A stretch of DNA of 64,000 bases from Enterococcus_G camelliae (GTDB lineage: Bacteria; Bacillota; Bacilli; Lactobacillales; Enterococcaceae), in assembly GCF_042685105.1 (NCBI RefSeq), contig NZ_JBHUMO010000001.1, forward strand, positions 43,484 to 107,483, given 5' to 3'. The notes under the pieces are model-generated. The model was not told the DNA's origin and made no database searches. It saw nothing but the letters and a program-made list of their open reading frames with translations. Positions 1 to 8,237 of the stretch are shown one piece after another. A program made the position numbers and the translations under genes. The number at the start of each line of letters is the position of its first letter. Position 1 is the first letter of the stretch.

Positions 1-1
1 A

Positions 2-1999
2 TTGATTATTTGTGCTACGACAGAAGATCCCAATTCTTCATTACTTGAGACATTTTTAAGACGTATTCCGATGACCATTCAAATTCCTTCATTGAATGAA
101 CGTTCAGTAAAAGAAAAAATTGAATTAGCCAAATTCTTGTTCGAAAAAGAAGCCAAACGGGTGAAGCGAACGTTTTTAGTGGACATTGACGTAATGGATG
201 CATTAATTCATCTGGTTGCGTATGGCAATGTGGGTCAAATGCAATCACAAATTCAACTAATTTGTGCGCAAGCATTTCTGCATCGTTTGCATGAGGCCAA
301 TGAAATAACGATTGGTATCCATGATATGCCTGAAGAATTAATGGGAACGTGGCGATCAAGCAGTCAGACTATTCAACGATCAAAGGAACTGGAAGAATTA
401 CTTGATATTACAACTAGGATTGATCCTGTTGAGCGTTCGGAACAGGACGATGACGAAACAAATGGCTTGAATATTTATGAGATTATTGAAGAGAAAGTGA
501 AAATTCTTGAAGGGGAGGGAATTGGTGAGGATCAAATTCACCAGTACATTTTAACTGATTTACATCTTCATGTAAGAAATTTTGTTAACAACCAACAAAT
601 TAATTACAATCTGTTGAAATTTATGGACCCGAAAATTTCAAATTTAACCATTGAATTAAAGAAAATTGCAGAGGAAGCCTTGCAAAGTCGCTTTGATCGA
701 AAATTTCTTTATTACATTGGCATGCATCTGGATGCATATTTTCGACGAGAAAAAGAAGAGAAGCGTCTATCACAAATGGATATTCGAGAAGTGAAAATGG
801 AACATCAAAGAGAGTATTATGTCGCACGGTTATTCAAGTATAAAATTGAGGAAGTTCTCGCTATCCAGTTTCCAGAAATTGAAGTAATTTACTTGACTAT
901 GTTACTTGTGTCCATTGAATCATTAGAAGAAAAAGAGCGTGTCAATATTTTAGTTATTGCTCACGGCAATGCAACGGCTACGTCAATGGTACAAGTGGCG
1001 ACCGAGTTGTTAGGCTCAGCACCTATCTATGCATTGGATATGCCTCTGACAGTTACTCCTGATGAGATGAAACAAAAAATTTTGGCTCAGTTGCGCGAAA
1101 TGGACGGTGCATCGGGCATTCTCCTATTAGTAGATATGGGATCTTTGGCAATGATGGAAGAGGCATTAATTAAAGAATCTGGTAAAAAAATTAAAACCAT
1201 TCCTAATGTGACAACAGCGATGGTTTTAGATGCAGTTCGGAAGATTAATTACATGGATTTAGGATTAGTGGGAATTTACTCTTCCATTGTGAAAGATTTT
1301 CTTTCTTCGGTTCAATTACAGATGCAGCAAGGAGGGCGAGCAAAGGTCATCTTAGCCATTTGTACAACAGGAAGTGGTACAGCTGCTAAAATTGAAAAAA
1401 TGGTTGCAGAAATTATTGAACAAGGAGCAGACGAAACAATTCGGACGATTACGCTTTCGAGCATCGGCTTGCAAGAGCAACTTCCAGCAGTTATGGATCA
1501 GTATCATATTCTGGCAACGGTTGGAACTACGAATCCTAAAATTGATGCGCCACATATAACTTTGGAGGAGCTGATTGAAGGAACCGGAGAAAAAACACTT
1601 CGAAAAATTGTGGGTGGTCCAGCGTTGAAAAAACAGCGGAGCAAACGAAAAAATGTTGTTGTAAAAGATTTGTGTCAAGATACATTAAATATGTACTTGG
1701 TATACCTGAATCCCTATTTATTATCAGATATGTTATTGGATTGGACCAAGGAACTGCAATTAAAAATGCAAAAACAGTTTTCAAACACATTGTTGTTAAA
1801 ATTAGTTGTCCATACGGCCTTTGCCTTTGAACGTGTTGTGAAGCAAAATCCTTTGTCCTATCATGATGTGGCCAGTTCAGAGGTGCAGAAATTGGTTCAA
1901 ATTGTGACGGAAACATTGGCGCCATTAGAAAAACAATTACTGTTGGAATTAACGGATGATGAAAAATTCTATATCGCGGAAGTCATTGCCGCAGATTAG
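2..1999 (+). CDS. LevR/MptR-type sigma-54-dependent PTS operon activator (5' partial)
   Basis: The gene runs in from the left edge, so its helix-turn-helix and most of its AAA+ domain are missing; the visible part is 665 residues. Residues 1-90 look like the end of a sigma-54-interacting AAA+ domain. A first PRD follows (about 205-305, His242), then an EIIA-Man-like domain with AHGN at 320-323 (His321 is the likely phosphorylation site), a GatB-like EIIB domain with CTTGSG (Cys454), and a second PRD (about 560-665, His604). This is the order known for LevR. Such proteins activate sigma-54 promoters of mannose-family PTS operons and are tuned by PTS phosphorylation. The sigma-54 promoter and PTS operon just downstream make that its likely target. 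Confidence 0.93.
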   Translation: MIICATTEDPNSSLLETFLRRIPMTIQIPSLNERSVKEKIELAKFLFEKEAKRVKRTFLVDIDVMDALIHLVAYGNVGQMQSQIQLICAQAFLHRLHEANEITIGIHDMPEELMGTWRSSSQTIQRSKELEELLDITTRIDPVERSEQDDDETNGLNIYEIIEEKVKILEGEGIGEDQIHQYILTDLHLHVRNFVNNQQINYNLLKFMDPKISNLTIELKKIAEEALQSRFDRKFLYYIGMHLDAYFRREKEEKRLSQMDIREVKMEHQREYYVARLFKYKIEEVLAIQFPEIEVIYLTMLLVSIESLEEKERVNILVIAHGNATATSMVQVATELLGSAPIYALDMPLTVTPDEMKQKILAQLREMDGASGILLLVDMGSLAMMEEALIKESGKKIKTIPNVTTAMVLDAVRKINYMDLGLVGIYSSIVKDFLSSVQLQMQQGGRAKVILAICTTGSGTAAKIEKMVAEIIEQGADETIRTITLSSIGLQEQLPAVMDQYHILATVGTTNPKIDAPHITLEELIEGTGEKTLRKIVGGPALKKQRSKRKNVVVKDLCQDTLNMYLVYLNPYLLSDMLLDWTKELQLKMQKQFSNTLLLKLVVHTAFAFERVVKQNPLSYHDVASSEVQKLVQIVTETLAPLEKQLLLELTDDEKFYIAEVIAAD

Positions 2000-2020
2000 A
2001 ACTGTTTTATTCTCTAAAAA

Positions 2021-2129
2021 GAGTGTTTCAGTTTGAATGAACATAGCAAAAGAGTGTTTCCTTAAATGGAACACTCTTTTTTTGTTATAAAAAAAGCCTT
2101 TGGAAACACTCTTTTTCCATGAAACACTT
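2021..2129. repeat. Repeated GAGTGTTTC / GAAACACTC elements; candidate activator sites plus terminator hairpin
   Basis: Five copies of a 9-10 bp element occur between the activator gene and the sigma-54 promoter. They are GAGTGTTTC at 2021-2029 and 2052-2060, and the opposite orientation at 2068-2076 (GGAACACTC), 2102-2111 (GGAAACACTC) and 2121-2129 (GAAACACTT). The pair at 2052-2076 also forms a hairpin followed by T residues and may terminate the activator transcript. LevR-type activators bind inverted repeats upstream of their promoter, so the array is a reasonable upstream activating sequence. The binding role is inferred. Confidence 0.6.
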
Positions 2130-2132
2130 TTT

Positions 2133-2148
2133 TGGCACGGGACTTGCT
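2133..2148 (+). promoter_or_regulatory. Sigma-54 (-24/-12) promoter of the mannose-type PTS operon
   Basis: TGGCAC at 2133-2138 and TTGCT at 2144-2148 match the sigma-54 consensus TGGCAC-N5-TTGC, with the GG and GC dinucleotides exactly 12 bp apart. The first PTS gene starts 30 bp downstream. The LevR-type gene upstream supplies the expected activator. Confidence 0.9.
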
Positions 2149-2177
2149 TATACAAAAATGAAAGGGGTGTTGAATGA

Positions 2178-2612
2178 ATGGTGAAAATTATTATTAGTGG
2201 ACATGGTGATTTATCACTGGGAATTGTCGATGCATTTGAAATGATTTTTGGTCATGACAATGAAGTTAAAGCCATTCCATTTGAAAAAGGCGAAGGGCTA
2301 CCGCAAGTGCAAGCTAAATTCACAAGAGAGATAGAGCAATTATCAGATGAAGAAGAGATTCTATTTTTAGTGGATGTCTATGGGGGAACACCATATAATG
2401 CGGCAGCGCAGGTGGTCTATGGCAAAGAATTCGCAGATATTTTAACAGGTGTTAATTTACCAATGGTTTTAGAAGCGGCAATCAACAAAAAGCAATGCTC
2501 ATTAGCGGAATTGGTTAGTCATTTAAAGCAAGTTGCTCGTGAAGGAATTAAATGTTTTACAGAAGAAATGAATCGTGTGCAAATAATTGATGATGAGGAG
2601 GATTTATTATGA
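2178..2612 (+). CDS. PTS mannose-family EIIA component
   Basis: This 144-residue cytoplasmic protein resembles the EIIA-Man domain. The conserved GHGDLS segment puts the phospho-accepting histidine at residue 9, where it would take phosphate from HPr and pass it to EIIB. EIIA and EIIB are separate genes here, unlike the EIIAB fusion of the main mpt system of many Firmicutes, so this may be a secondary sugar transporter; substrate cannot be read from sequence. A GGGGTGTTG ribosome site precedes the ATG, and the gene overlaps EIIB by 4 bp (ATGA), suggesting coupled translation. The operon is driven by the sigma-54 promoter. Confidence 0.93.
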   Translation: MVKIIISGHGDLSLGIVDAFEMIFGHDNEVKAIPFEKGEGLPQVQAKFTREIEQLSDEEEILFLVDVYGGTPYNAAAQVVYGKEFADILTGVNLPMVLEAAINKKQCSLAELVSHLKQVAREGIKCFTEEMNRVQIIDDEEDLL

Positions 2613-3097
2613 AAATTGAATTAGCTAGAATAGATGACCGGTTTATCCATGGACAAGTGTTGACAAAATGGGTAAAGCTTCGACCAATCAATCGGATTAT
2701 TATCGTTTCGGATGCAGTTGCTCAGGATGAAATGCGTAAGACGTTGGTTTTATCGGTAGCACCGCCGAATGTTAAAGCCAGTGCAGTGACTGTTGATAAG
2801 ATGGTTCGTGCGTATCAGTCACCACGTTATACAAATGATAGTGTGATGCTTTTATTTGAACGACCAGAAGATATTGTTGAATTGGTTGAAAAAGGAGTTC
2901 AATTAAAGGAAATTAATGTAGGTGGTATGCGTTTCGAAAAAAATCGTCAACAAATCACGAAGGCAGTAAGTGTTTCTCCAAGTAATGTTGAGGCATTCAA
3001 AAAACTGCATGAATTAGGGGTTCGTTTAGAGTTAAGACAGTTACCTAGCGATACAAGTATCGATTTTTATCAAGAATTATTATCAAAATTAAACTAA
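2609..3097 (+). CDS. PTS mannose/fructose/sorbose-family EIIB component
   Basis: At 162 residues the protein has the normal length of the mannose-family EIIB domain. The N-terminus carries RIDDRFIHGQV, the family signature, with His14 as the phosphorylated residue (a histidine, as known for this family, rather than a cysteine). It would transfer phosphate from EIIA to the incoming sugar at the EIIC/EIID channel. It begins inside the EIIA stop region behind a GAGGAGG ribosome site and is followed after 18 bp by the EIIC gene. Confidence 0.94.
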   Translation: MKIELARIDDRFIHGQVLTKWVKLRPINRIIIVSDAVAQDEMRKTLVLSVAPPNVKASAVTVDKMVRAYQSPRYTNDSVMLLFERPEDIVELVEKGVQLKEINVGGMRFEKNRQQITKAVSVSPSNVEAFKKLHELGVRLELRQLPSDTSIDFYQELLSKLN

Positions 3098-3115
3098 CAA
3101 AGGGAGTGAATAAGC

Positions 3116-3943
3116 ATGTCAATGATTCAGGTTATTTTGTTATTAATTGTTGCAGGCATTACTGGGATGGGGAGCGTTCTAGATGAAGCCCAAACACACC
3201 GACCATTAGTTGCTTGTACATTAGTAGGACTCGTTTTAGGTGATGTCACCACAGGAATTATTCTAGGGGGGACATTGGAAATGATGGCGCTTGGATGGAT
3301 GAATGTTGGTTTGGCAATGGCCCCTGATACAGCAATTGCCTCAGTCATTTCTACGATTCTCGTGATCACTGCGCATCAAGGAATTGGTGAGGGAATCGCG
3401 ATTGCTGTTCCTCTAGCAGCAGCTGGTCAAGCTTTAACCATTTTTGTGCGAACGATTACTGTTTTCTTTGTCCATAAAGCGGACAGTTATGCAGAACAAG
3501 GAAATTTCCATGGAATTGAAATTATGCATATTTTATCCTTGTGTCTACAGGCTTTACGCGTCATGATTCCAACTTTTATTATTTCATTAATTAGTGCAGA
3601 TGCTGTAAGTGGTTTTCTAAATGGTATTCCTGATGTTATTACAGGTGGGTTGCAAATTGGTGGAGGAATCATTGTTGTGGTCGGATATGCAATGGTAATC
3701 AACATGATGGATGTTCCTTACTTGAAACCTTTCTTTTATATGGGCTTTCTTTTTGCAGCATTCACTAATTTCAATTTGGTAGGATTTGGTGGTTTGGGTC
3801 TATGCCTTGCGTTACTATTTATCCAATTAAAATACAACGTAATTGGTGGTGGAAAAGGCGGAGGAACACCACAAGCAGAAGGTGTTTCGGCAAATGTAAC
3901 AGCCAACTATGATGATGATTTAGATGATGATTTGGATGCGTAA
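3116..3943 (+). CDS. PTS mannose-family EIIC membrane component
   Basis: This 275-residue polytopic membrane protein belongs to the EIIC-sorbose/mannose family. It has several hydrophobic segments and the Gly-rich substrate-site region around VLGDVTTGIILGG. Together with EIID it forms the sugar channel. The C-terminal tail is unusually acidic, with repeated Asp residues just before the stop, and probably faces the cytoplasm. Spacing to EIIB (18 bp) and EIID (14 bp) and strong ribosome sites (AGGGAG, AGGAGG) show one operon. Confidence 0.93.
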   Translation: MSMIQVILLLIVAGITGMGSVLDEAQTHRPLVACTLVGLVLGDVTTGIILGGTLEMMALGWMNVGLAMAPDTAIASVISTILVITAHQGIGEGIAIAVPLAAAGQALTIFVRTITVFFVHKADSYAEQGNFHGIEIMHILSLCLQALRVMIPTFIISLISADAVSGFLNGIPDVITGGLQIGGGIIVVVGYAMVINMMDVPYLKPFFYMGFLFAAFTNFNLVGFGGLGLCLALLFIQLKYNVIGGGKGGGTPQAEGVSANVTANYDDDLDDDLDA

Positions 3944-3957
3944 GGAGGAAATGAATA

Positions 3958-4788
3958 ATGGAAACAACTGAAAAGAAATTAACGAAAAAAGATTTGAATA
4001 ACATGTTTATTCGTTCAAACTTCTTGCTAGGTTCGTTTAACTTTGAACGGGTACAAAATATGGGTTTTTGTTTTGTTATGATTCCAGCAATTAAACGACT
4101 ATATGCACCGGGAAAAGAACGCAATGAAGCATTGCAACGACACTTAGAGTGGTTTAATACGCATCCATGGTTGACAGCTCCAATTTTTGGCGTAGTTGGG
4201 GCCATTGAAGAAGAAAAAGCCAACGGTGGTGAAATGTCAGGTACCTCGATTGCTGCAATGAAAATTGGGTTAATGGGACCTTTGGCAGGTGTAGGAGATC
4301 CTATTTTTTGGGGAACAGCTCGTCCAGTTTTAGCAGCTTTGGGAGCTTCTCTAGCCATGGCTGGCAGTATTGGGGGACCCTTGTTATTCTTTGTATTAAT
4401 TAATGCGATTCGGTTGGTCACAAAATATTTTGGTTTGACAATGGGGTATGAAAAAGGAAATGAAATCATTCGTGAGATGGCTGGCGGAGCAATTAAAAAA
4501 CTGACAGAAGGAGCATCAATCGTCGGGTTATTTGTTATGGGAGCCTTGGTTAGTAAATGGACCACAATTAATATTCCAATTGTCGCAACAAGAATAAAAA
4601 ATGATGATGGCAAAGTGGTGACACAAACTGTACAAAATGTATTGGATAGTATCATGCCAGGTATGCTAGCATTGATTTTAACACTTTTTGTCGCTTGGTT
4701 ATTAAAGAAAAACGTTAGTCCGTTATTGATAATTTTAGTTATTTTCCTTGTTGGGATTGCAGGAAAAGCATTCGGATTTTTAGGATAA
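3958..4788 (+). CDS. PTS mannose-family EIID membrane component
   Basis: A 276-residue EIID subunit, unique to the mannose class of PTS. The hydrophilic N-terminal half contains the family's conserved GFCFVMIPAIKRLY and GLMGPLAGVGDP segments, and the C-terminal half is membrane embedded. EIID pairs with EIIC to move the sugar across the membrane. In other enterococci and lactococci the IIC/IID pair of the main mannose PTS is also the docking site of class IIa bacteriocins; whether this paralogue is one is unknown. It is the last gene of the operon, followed by a terminator. Confidence 0.94.
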   Translation: METTEKKLTKKDLNNMFIRSNFLLGSFNFERVQNMGFCFVMIPAIKRLYAPGKERNEALQRHLEWFNTHPWLTAPIFGVVGAIEEEKANGGEMSGTSIAAMKIGLMGPLAGVGDPIFWGTARPVLAALGASLAMAGSIGGPLLFFVLINAIRLVTKYFGLTMGYEKGNEIIREMAGGAIKKLTEGASIVGLFVMGALVSKWTTINIPIVATRIKNDDGKVVTQTVQNVLDSIMPGMLALILTLFVAWLLKKNVSPLLIILVIFLVGIAGKAFGFLG

Positions 4789-4807
4789 TTGAGTAAAGAG
4801 CAAAAGA

Positions 4808-4845
4808 CAAATTCGTTTAAGAAAGACGAATTTGTTTTTTTTTTT
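4808..4845 (+). terminator. Intrinsic terminator of the PTS operon
   Basis: A perfect 9-bp stem, CAAATTCGT (4808-4816) with ACGAATTTG (4826-4834), is followed directly by a run of T residues. Confidence 0.92.
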
Positions 4846-4915
4846 ACGGAAAACCAAGACTACAAGTGATACGACCAAATTCTCCTAGCAGCTACTACAG
4901 CGGATGCTCATTTGT

Positions 4916-4943
4916 TTGCCAATCGTATTTTTCGTAGTAAGAT
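4916..4943 (+). promoter_or_regulatory. Candidate sigma-A promoter of the nitroreductase gene
   Basis: TTGCCA (4916-4921) and TAAGAT (4938-4943) are separated by 16 bp and lie 33 bp upstream of the start codon. Confidence 0.5.
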
Positions 4944-4975
4944 AAAGCCACCTGATAGGTAGAAAGGAAATGCAT

Positions 4976-5713
4976 ATGAATACGACAATCCAACAATTAA
5001 CGAAACATGTTTCGGTACGCTCATTTGAAGATGTACCTCTGGATCAAAAGCAAAAAAAGGATTTATTAGCGGCTGCCCGCAGTGGCTCCTCTTCACATTT
5101 TGTTCAAGCTTACTCTATTTTAGAGATTTCTGATACAAAACTACGATCCGAATTGGCTGAAATCACCAATAGTGCCCCTTACGTGAAACAAACTGGTGTG
5201 TTTTATATTTTTTTGGCCGATTTGTATCGCCAAGCAACACTATTAGAAGCGCAAGGGGAATCACTTGCGGGAATTCAGTCAATGGAATCCTTGATGGTCG
5301 GAATTGTTGATGCCACCATTGCAGCGCAAAATATGGTTGTCGCAGCTGAATCGATGAATTTAGGGATTTGCTACATTGGCGGAATTCGAAACCATTTAGC
5401 TAAAGTGGCGGAATTGTTAGATTTGCCGCGCTTTACGGTACCTGTATTTGGGCTAACAATTGGTTACCCTATCGTTAAAAATGAGCCAAAACCGCGCCTG
5501 CCTTTAGAAAATCAAGTGGCCGAAAACAAGTACCCACGTGAGCAATTCGCAGCGATGCAAGACTATGAACAACAGACTGCGACTTATTATGCACAGAGAG
5601 GATTGAACCCACAGCAAACATCGTGGAGTGAGAAGAATGTGCATTTTTTCAAAGAAGTTCGACGTCCGGAAACGGGGACATTTTTAGCAAAACAAGGCTT
5701 TCTATTGCAATAA
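4976..5713 (+). CDS. Flavin-dependent NADPH nitroreductase (NfrA/NfsA-like)
   Basis: This soluble protein of 245 residues belongs to the oxygen-insensitive nitroreductase family, which uses FMN and NADPH to reduce nitro compounds, quinones or flavins. Visible family features are the N-terminal SVRSFEDVPL segment, the Ser-rich FMN-contact region (RSGSSSHFVQAYS), the GIVDATIAAQNMVVAAES helix and the CYIGGIRN motif. The ATG at 4976 is chosen because AAGGA at 4964-4968 gives 7-bp spacing; the ATG at 4970 would be almost on top of it. It is a single-gene unit with its own promoter and terminator. The physiological substrate is unknown. Confidence 0.9.
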   Translation: MNTTIQQLTKHVSVRSFEDVPLDQKQKKDLLAAARSGSSSHFVQAYSILEISDTKLRSELAEITNSAPYVKQTGVFYIFLADLYRQATLLEAQGESLAGIQSMESLMVGIVDATIAAQNMVVAAESMNLGICYIGGIRNHLAKVAELLDLPRFTVPVFGLTIGYPIVKNEPKPRLPLENQVAENKYPREQFAAMQDYEQQTATYYAQRGLNPQQTSWSEKNVHFFKEVRRPETGTFLAKQGFLLQ

Positions 5714-5766
5714 AAAGAAGAAAAGAATGAAAGTGGCCAAAATTCATTCTTTTCTTCTTTTTTTTC
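5714..5766 (+). terminator. Terminator of the nitroreductase gene
   Basis: AAGAAAAGAATGAA pairs with TTCATTCTTTTCTT around an 11-nt loop, followed by a T-rich tract. Confidence 0.9.
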
Positions 5767-5789
5767 TTAAGCTAGTTTCGACAGACACA

Positions 5790-5814
5790 CAAATGAGTGT
5801 TCATTTGCTATGAT
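5790..5814 (+). promoter_or_regulatory. Promoter with overlapping palindrome ahead of the second ldh
   Basis: The 18-bp sequence CAAATGAGTGTTCATTTG (5790-5807) is a perfect inverted repeat with 7-bp arms and a 4-nt centre. It lies immediately upstream of a -10 hexamer TATGAT (5809-5814), with no good -35 visible. A palindrome in this position suggests an operator, of a kind often seen for TetR-like regulators; the regulator is unknown. Confidence 0.5.
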
Positions 5815-5849
5815 AGAAGTTGAAAGCAAGAGAGAAAAGAGGGTGGAAC

Positions 5850-6809
5850 ATGGATATTAGCAAATCAAAAGTAGCAATTGTAGGTAGTGGCTTAGTAGGT
5901 TCCTCTACGGCATTCAGTTTGATTACACAAGGTGTTTGTGATGAGGTCTTAATGATTGATATTAATGAAGAAAAAGCAGCAGGGGAAGTACGTGATCTTC
6001 GCAACTCCATTCAGTATTTGGATCGCAATGTAAAAGTTAAAACGGCCACTTATGCTGATTGTCATGATGTAGACATTCTGGTGATTACAGCTGGAGCGCC
6101 ACCTAAACCGGGGCAAACACGCTTAGACACCTTGGATATGACAGCCAAAATTGCCAAATCAATTGTAGAGCCTGTGATGGCAAGTGGCTTCGATGGTATT
6201 TTTATTGTTGTGTCGAATCCCGTTGATATTATGGCTTATCTCGTCTATCGGTTATCGGGATTACCCAAGAATCAAGTAATTGGTTCAGGATCATCTGTGG
6301 ATACGGCGCGCTTAACGAATTTTATTGCTGACTTGGTGGATGTTGATCCGCGAAGTGTTTATGCTTATGCGATGGGAGAACACGGTGATTCGCTGATGGT
6401 TCCTTGGTCAACAGTGACCATTGCGGGAAAAAACTTCTTGGATGTCGTTCATGATAATCCAGATATTGTAGGAGATGTTGATCTGGCCGAGTTGGTGGCA
6501 AAAACAACTCGTGAAGGATGGGAGATATACAACCGCAAAGGGACAACGTATTATGGTATAGCATCTGCTTGCGTTGGGATTATCAAAGCCATTCTTTTTG
6601 ATGAAAATAAGATTATTCCCGTTTCGACACTTTTGGAAGGAGAATATGAAGAGAACGATATTTTTGCTGGGGTACCAGTTATTTTAAATCGTCAAGGGGC
6701 CAGTGATATATTGGAAATTCATATGACTGCAGATGAAAAGCAAACGTGGCAAGAGTCAACAAAAGTAATCCGGGTATTTACCGATAAAATTCGACACTAT
6801 TATGAATGA
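5850..6809 (+). CDS. ldh2: L-lactate dehydrogenase, second isozyme
   Basis: NAD-dependent L-lactate dehydrogenase that would interconvert pyruvate and L-lactate. With the start at 5850 it has 319 residues. Visible motifs are the Rossmann fold VGSGLVGSS, the substrate-binding GQTRLD, the SNPVD segment, and the catalytic GEHGDS. The ATG at 5850 follows GAGGGTGG by the usual distance; the longer reading from a TTG at 5820 has no ribosome site. It is clearly diverged from the second Ldh in this window (47643-48635), so one is probably the main fermentative enzyme and the other auxiliary, as in E. faecalis. A related 2-hydroxyacid dehydrogenase activity cannot be excluded. Confidence 0.9.
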   Translation: MDISKSKVAIVGSGLVGSSTAFSLITQGVCDEVLMIDINEEKAAGEVRDLRNSIQYLDRNVKVKTATYADCHDVDILVITAGAPPKPGQTRLDTLDMTAKIAKSIVEPVMASGFDGIFIVVSNPVDIMAYLVYRLSGLPKNQVIGSGSSVDTARLTNFIADLVDVDPRSVYAYAMGEHGDSLMVPWSTVTIAGKNFLDVVHDNPDIVGDVDLAELVAKTTREGWEIYNRKGTTYYGIASACVGIIKAILFDENKIIPVSTLLEGEYEENDIFAGVPVILNRQGASDILEIHMTADEKQTWQESTKVIRVFTDKIRHYYE

Positions 6810-6840
6810 AAATAGGATTGAAGAGAGAAGAAAAGACAAA

Positions 6841-6911
6841 GTAGCTCACACGAACAAAACTCCCCCATTCCTATGGGTCAGGGGAGGATTGTTTAGCGAG
6901 CTACCTTTTTT
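6841..6911 (+). terminator. Long nested-hairpin terminator after ldh2
   Basis: GTAGCTC (6841-6847) pairs with GAGCTAC (6898-6904), with further pairing inside (ACAA/TTGT, CTCCCC/GGGGAG) and a T run after the outer stem. Confidence 0.8.
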
Positions 6912-7013
6912 AATGAAAAGAAAAATCGCAAAAAATTTGGTATCCTAAGAAATTCCTAAACTTTTTGTGCTAGGATGAACATATCAAAAGAATGGATAAG
7001 GAGAAAAAAGGAT

Positions 7014-7436
7014 ATGCGAAAAGTTCCTCCTATTTTAAAACCAATAGCATTACTGACAATTTCCATCTTGATTGCAACCGCAACGACTGTAGTCAACGGC
7101 TCTAGTTATCGACATCCAAGTACTAGTGAGACAACGACAACGAGTACGACAGTGACTTCCGATAGTCACACGCAGTCTTCACAAACGCAATCAACGACTG
7201 GTGCAACTCCTAATGAGTCCAGTACCTCAACGACGGAGACAACCTCTTCTAGCACAGAAGCAACTGTTCCGAGTACGAGTGAAGATTCTGCGAACTCTGA
7301 TGAGACAACGACAACGGACAAAACGAGTTCCTCCAGTGAAAGCACGCAACCAGAAGGCGCCGTCAATCAGGATGATCAAAAGAACCAAGGCGCAACAGGA
7401 GAGGATTCAATAAATTCGGCAGGTGATCAGCAATGA
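7014..7436 (+). CDS. Exported or membrane-anchored Ser/Thr-rich low-complexity protein
   Basis: I do not recognise a family. The 140-residue product has a basic N-terminus, one hydrophobic segment (about residues 9-28), then roughly 110 residues made almost entirely of Ser, Thr, Gln, Asn, Glu and Asp. The hydrophobic segment could be a signal peptide or membrane anchor and the rest an extracellular, possibly glycosylated or wall-spanning stalk. There is no LPXTG motif and no lipobox. The ATG at 7014 is preferred because AAGGAG (6998-7003) and AAAGGA lie upstream, while the ATG at 6975 overlaps a TAGGAT -10-like sequence. It overlaps the next gene by 4 bp, so the two are probably partners. Confidence 0.75.
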   Translation: MRKVPPILKPIALLTISILIATATTVVNGSSYRHPSTSETTTTSTTVTSDSHTQSSQTQSTTGATPNESSTSTTETTSSSTEATVPSTSEDSANSDETTTTDKTSSSSESTQPEGAVNQDDQKNQGATGEDSINSAGDQQ

Positions 7437-8194
7437 GTTTTTTACTCGATATTATTAATGGCATCAATAAATTTTTAGGATACTTGGATATTAGTCCCAA
7501 ATATTTAAATCGAGGATATACTATTCTTAGTTTTTTTCCGACACTCTATATTTTGCGAATTGTTTATGGAATGTATGAAAATGGCAATTACCTACAATGC
7601 TTTATTTATGCAGTTGTGTTTTTCATTTTGCTTTACTTTTTAATTTTAAACAGTTTTTATTATTTCTTGGATAAAAATTCGAAGCTCGATGTCACACAAC
7701 TGTTTGTCAAATATCTACCTGATGAAGCGTTCAATATTCAACAAGAAAAACGACGTGAACGTGCGATGAAGTCAATTGATACGGAAGAAGTGGCCATTGA
7801 TTTCTATGAAGATTATCAACTGTATTTGGCTACGTATATGCAAGACTTAATTGATCAAAAAGTGGTTTCAACCAATGATTTATTTCTAAAAGATGGGTAT
7901 TTAGTGGAATGGAACACCATCTATCCTTTTTATTTTGTAAAAGAAAAAGGACAGGGAGAATACGAATTACAAATCGGGCGAAATTATCAAGAGTTAACGC
8001 CGATTGGGATCATCCATTACCCAAATGCAACCCAAAAATTGAAGCCAGTCGGGTTGTACATTATTGGTGGTGACTTTGTCAAGGAAGGCTTTCGTTACCA
8101 TGAACCCTATCGTTTGAAATTATTGGCAAAGAAAGCTCGACCAGCTAAAACGGAACAACCTTCAAGAATGGAGAGAAGAGCAAAGAAAAAATAG
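7433..8194 (+). CDS. Conserved membrane protein of unknown function
   Basis: The protein has 253 residues. Two or three hydrophobic segments near the N-terminus (about 28-45 and 55-80) are followed by a soluble part of about 170 residues rich in aromatic and charged residues, ending in a strongly basic tail (RRAKKK). I recognise no catalytic motif; it may match a domain of unknown function common in enterococci. Its ATG overlaps the stop of the Ser/Thr-rich protein gene (ATGA), so translation is likely coupled and the products may act together at the membrane. A bidirectional terminator follows. Confidence 0.8.
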   Translation: MSFLLDIINGINKFLGYLDISPKYLNRGYTILSFFPTLYILRIVYGMYENGNYLQCFIYAVVFFILLYFLILNSFYYFLDKNSKLDVTQLFVKYLPDEAFNIQQEKRRERAMKSIDTEEVAIDFYEDYQLYLATYMQDLIDQKVVSTNDLFLKDGYLVEWNTIYPFYFVKEKGQGEYELQIGRNYQELTPIGIIHYPNATQKLKPVGLYIIGGDFVKEGFRYHEPYRLKLLAKKARPAKTEQPSRMERRAKKK

Positions 8195-8228
8195 CAAACG
8201 ACTTTGAATCAGCGTTTTGCTATTTTTT
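8190..8228. terminator. Bidirectional terminator between convergent genes
   Basis: AATAGCAAACG and CGTTTTGCTATT form a stem with one bulge, with T residues on the plus side and A residues on the other. It separates the plus-strand membrane protein gene from the minus-strand DsrE-like gene. Confidence 0.8.
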
Positions 8229-8237
8229 GCTAACTAA

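Noticed and set aside
2021..2129. CRISPR-like array
   Set aside because: Units are only 9-10 bp, in mixed orientation and unevenly spaced, and no cas genes are present.
3819..4655. 278-aa minus-strand ORF opposite EIIC/EIID
   Set aside because: It is the antisense of well-supported PTS genes, with composition that mirrors them and no ribosome site or promoter.
6975..7013. Earlier ATG (6975) for the Ser/Thr-rich protein
   Set aside because: It overlaps a -10-like TAGGAT and has no ribosome site; the ATG at 7014 has AAGGAG upstream.
7166..7413. ORFs in other frames of the Ser/Thr-rich gene
   Set aside because: They arise from the repetitive ACN/AGN codons and have no start signals.
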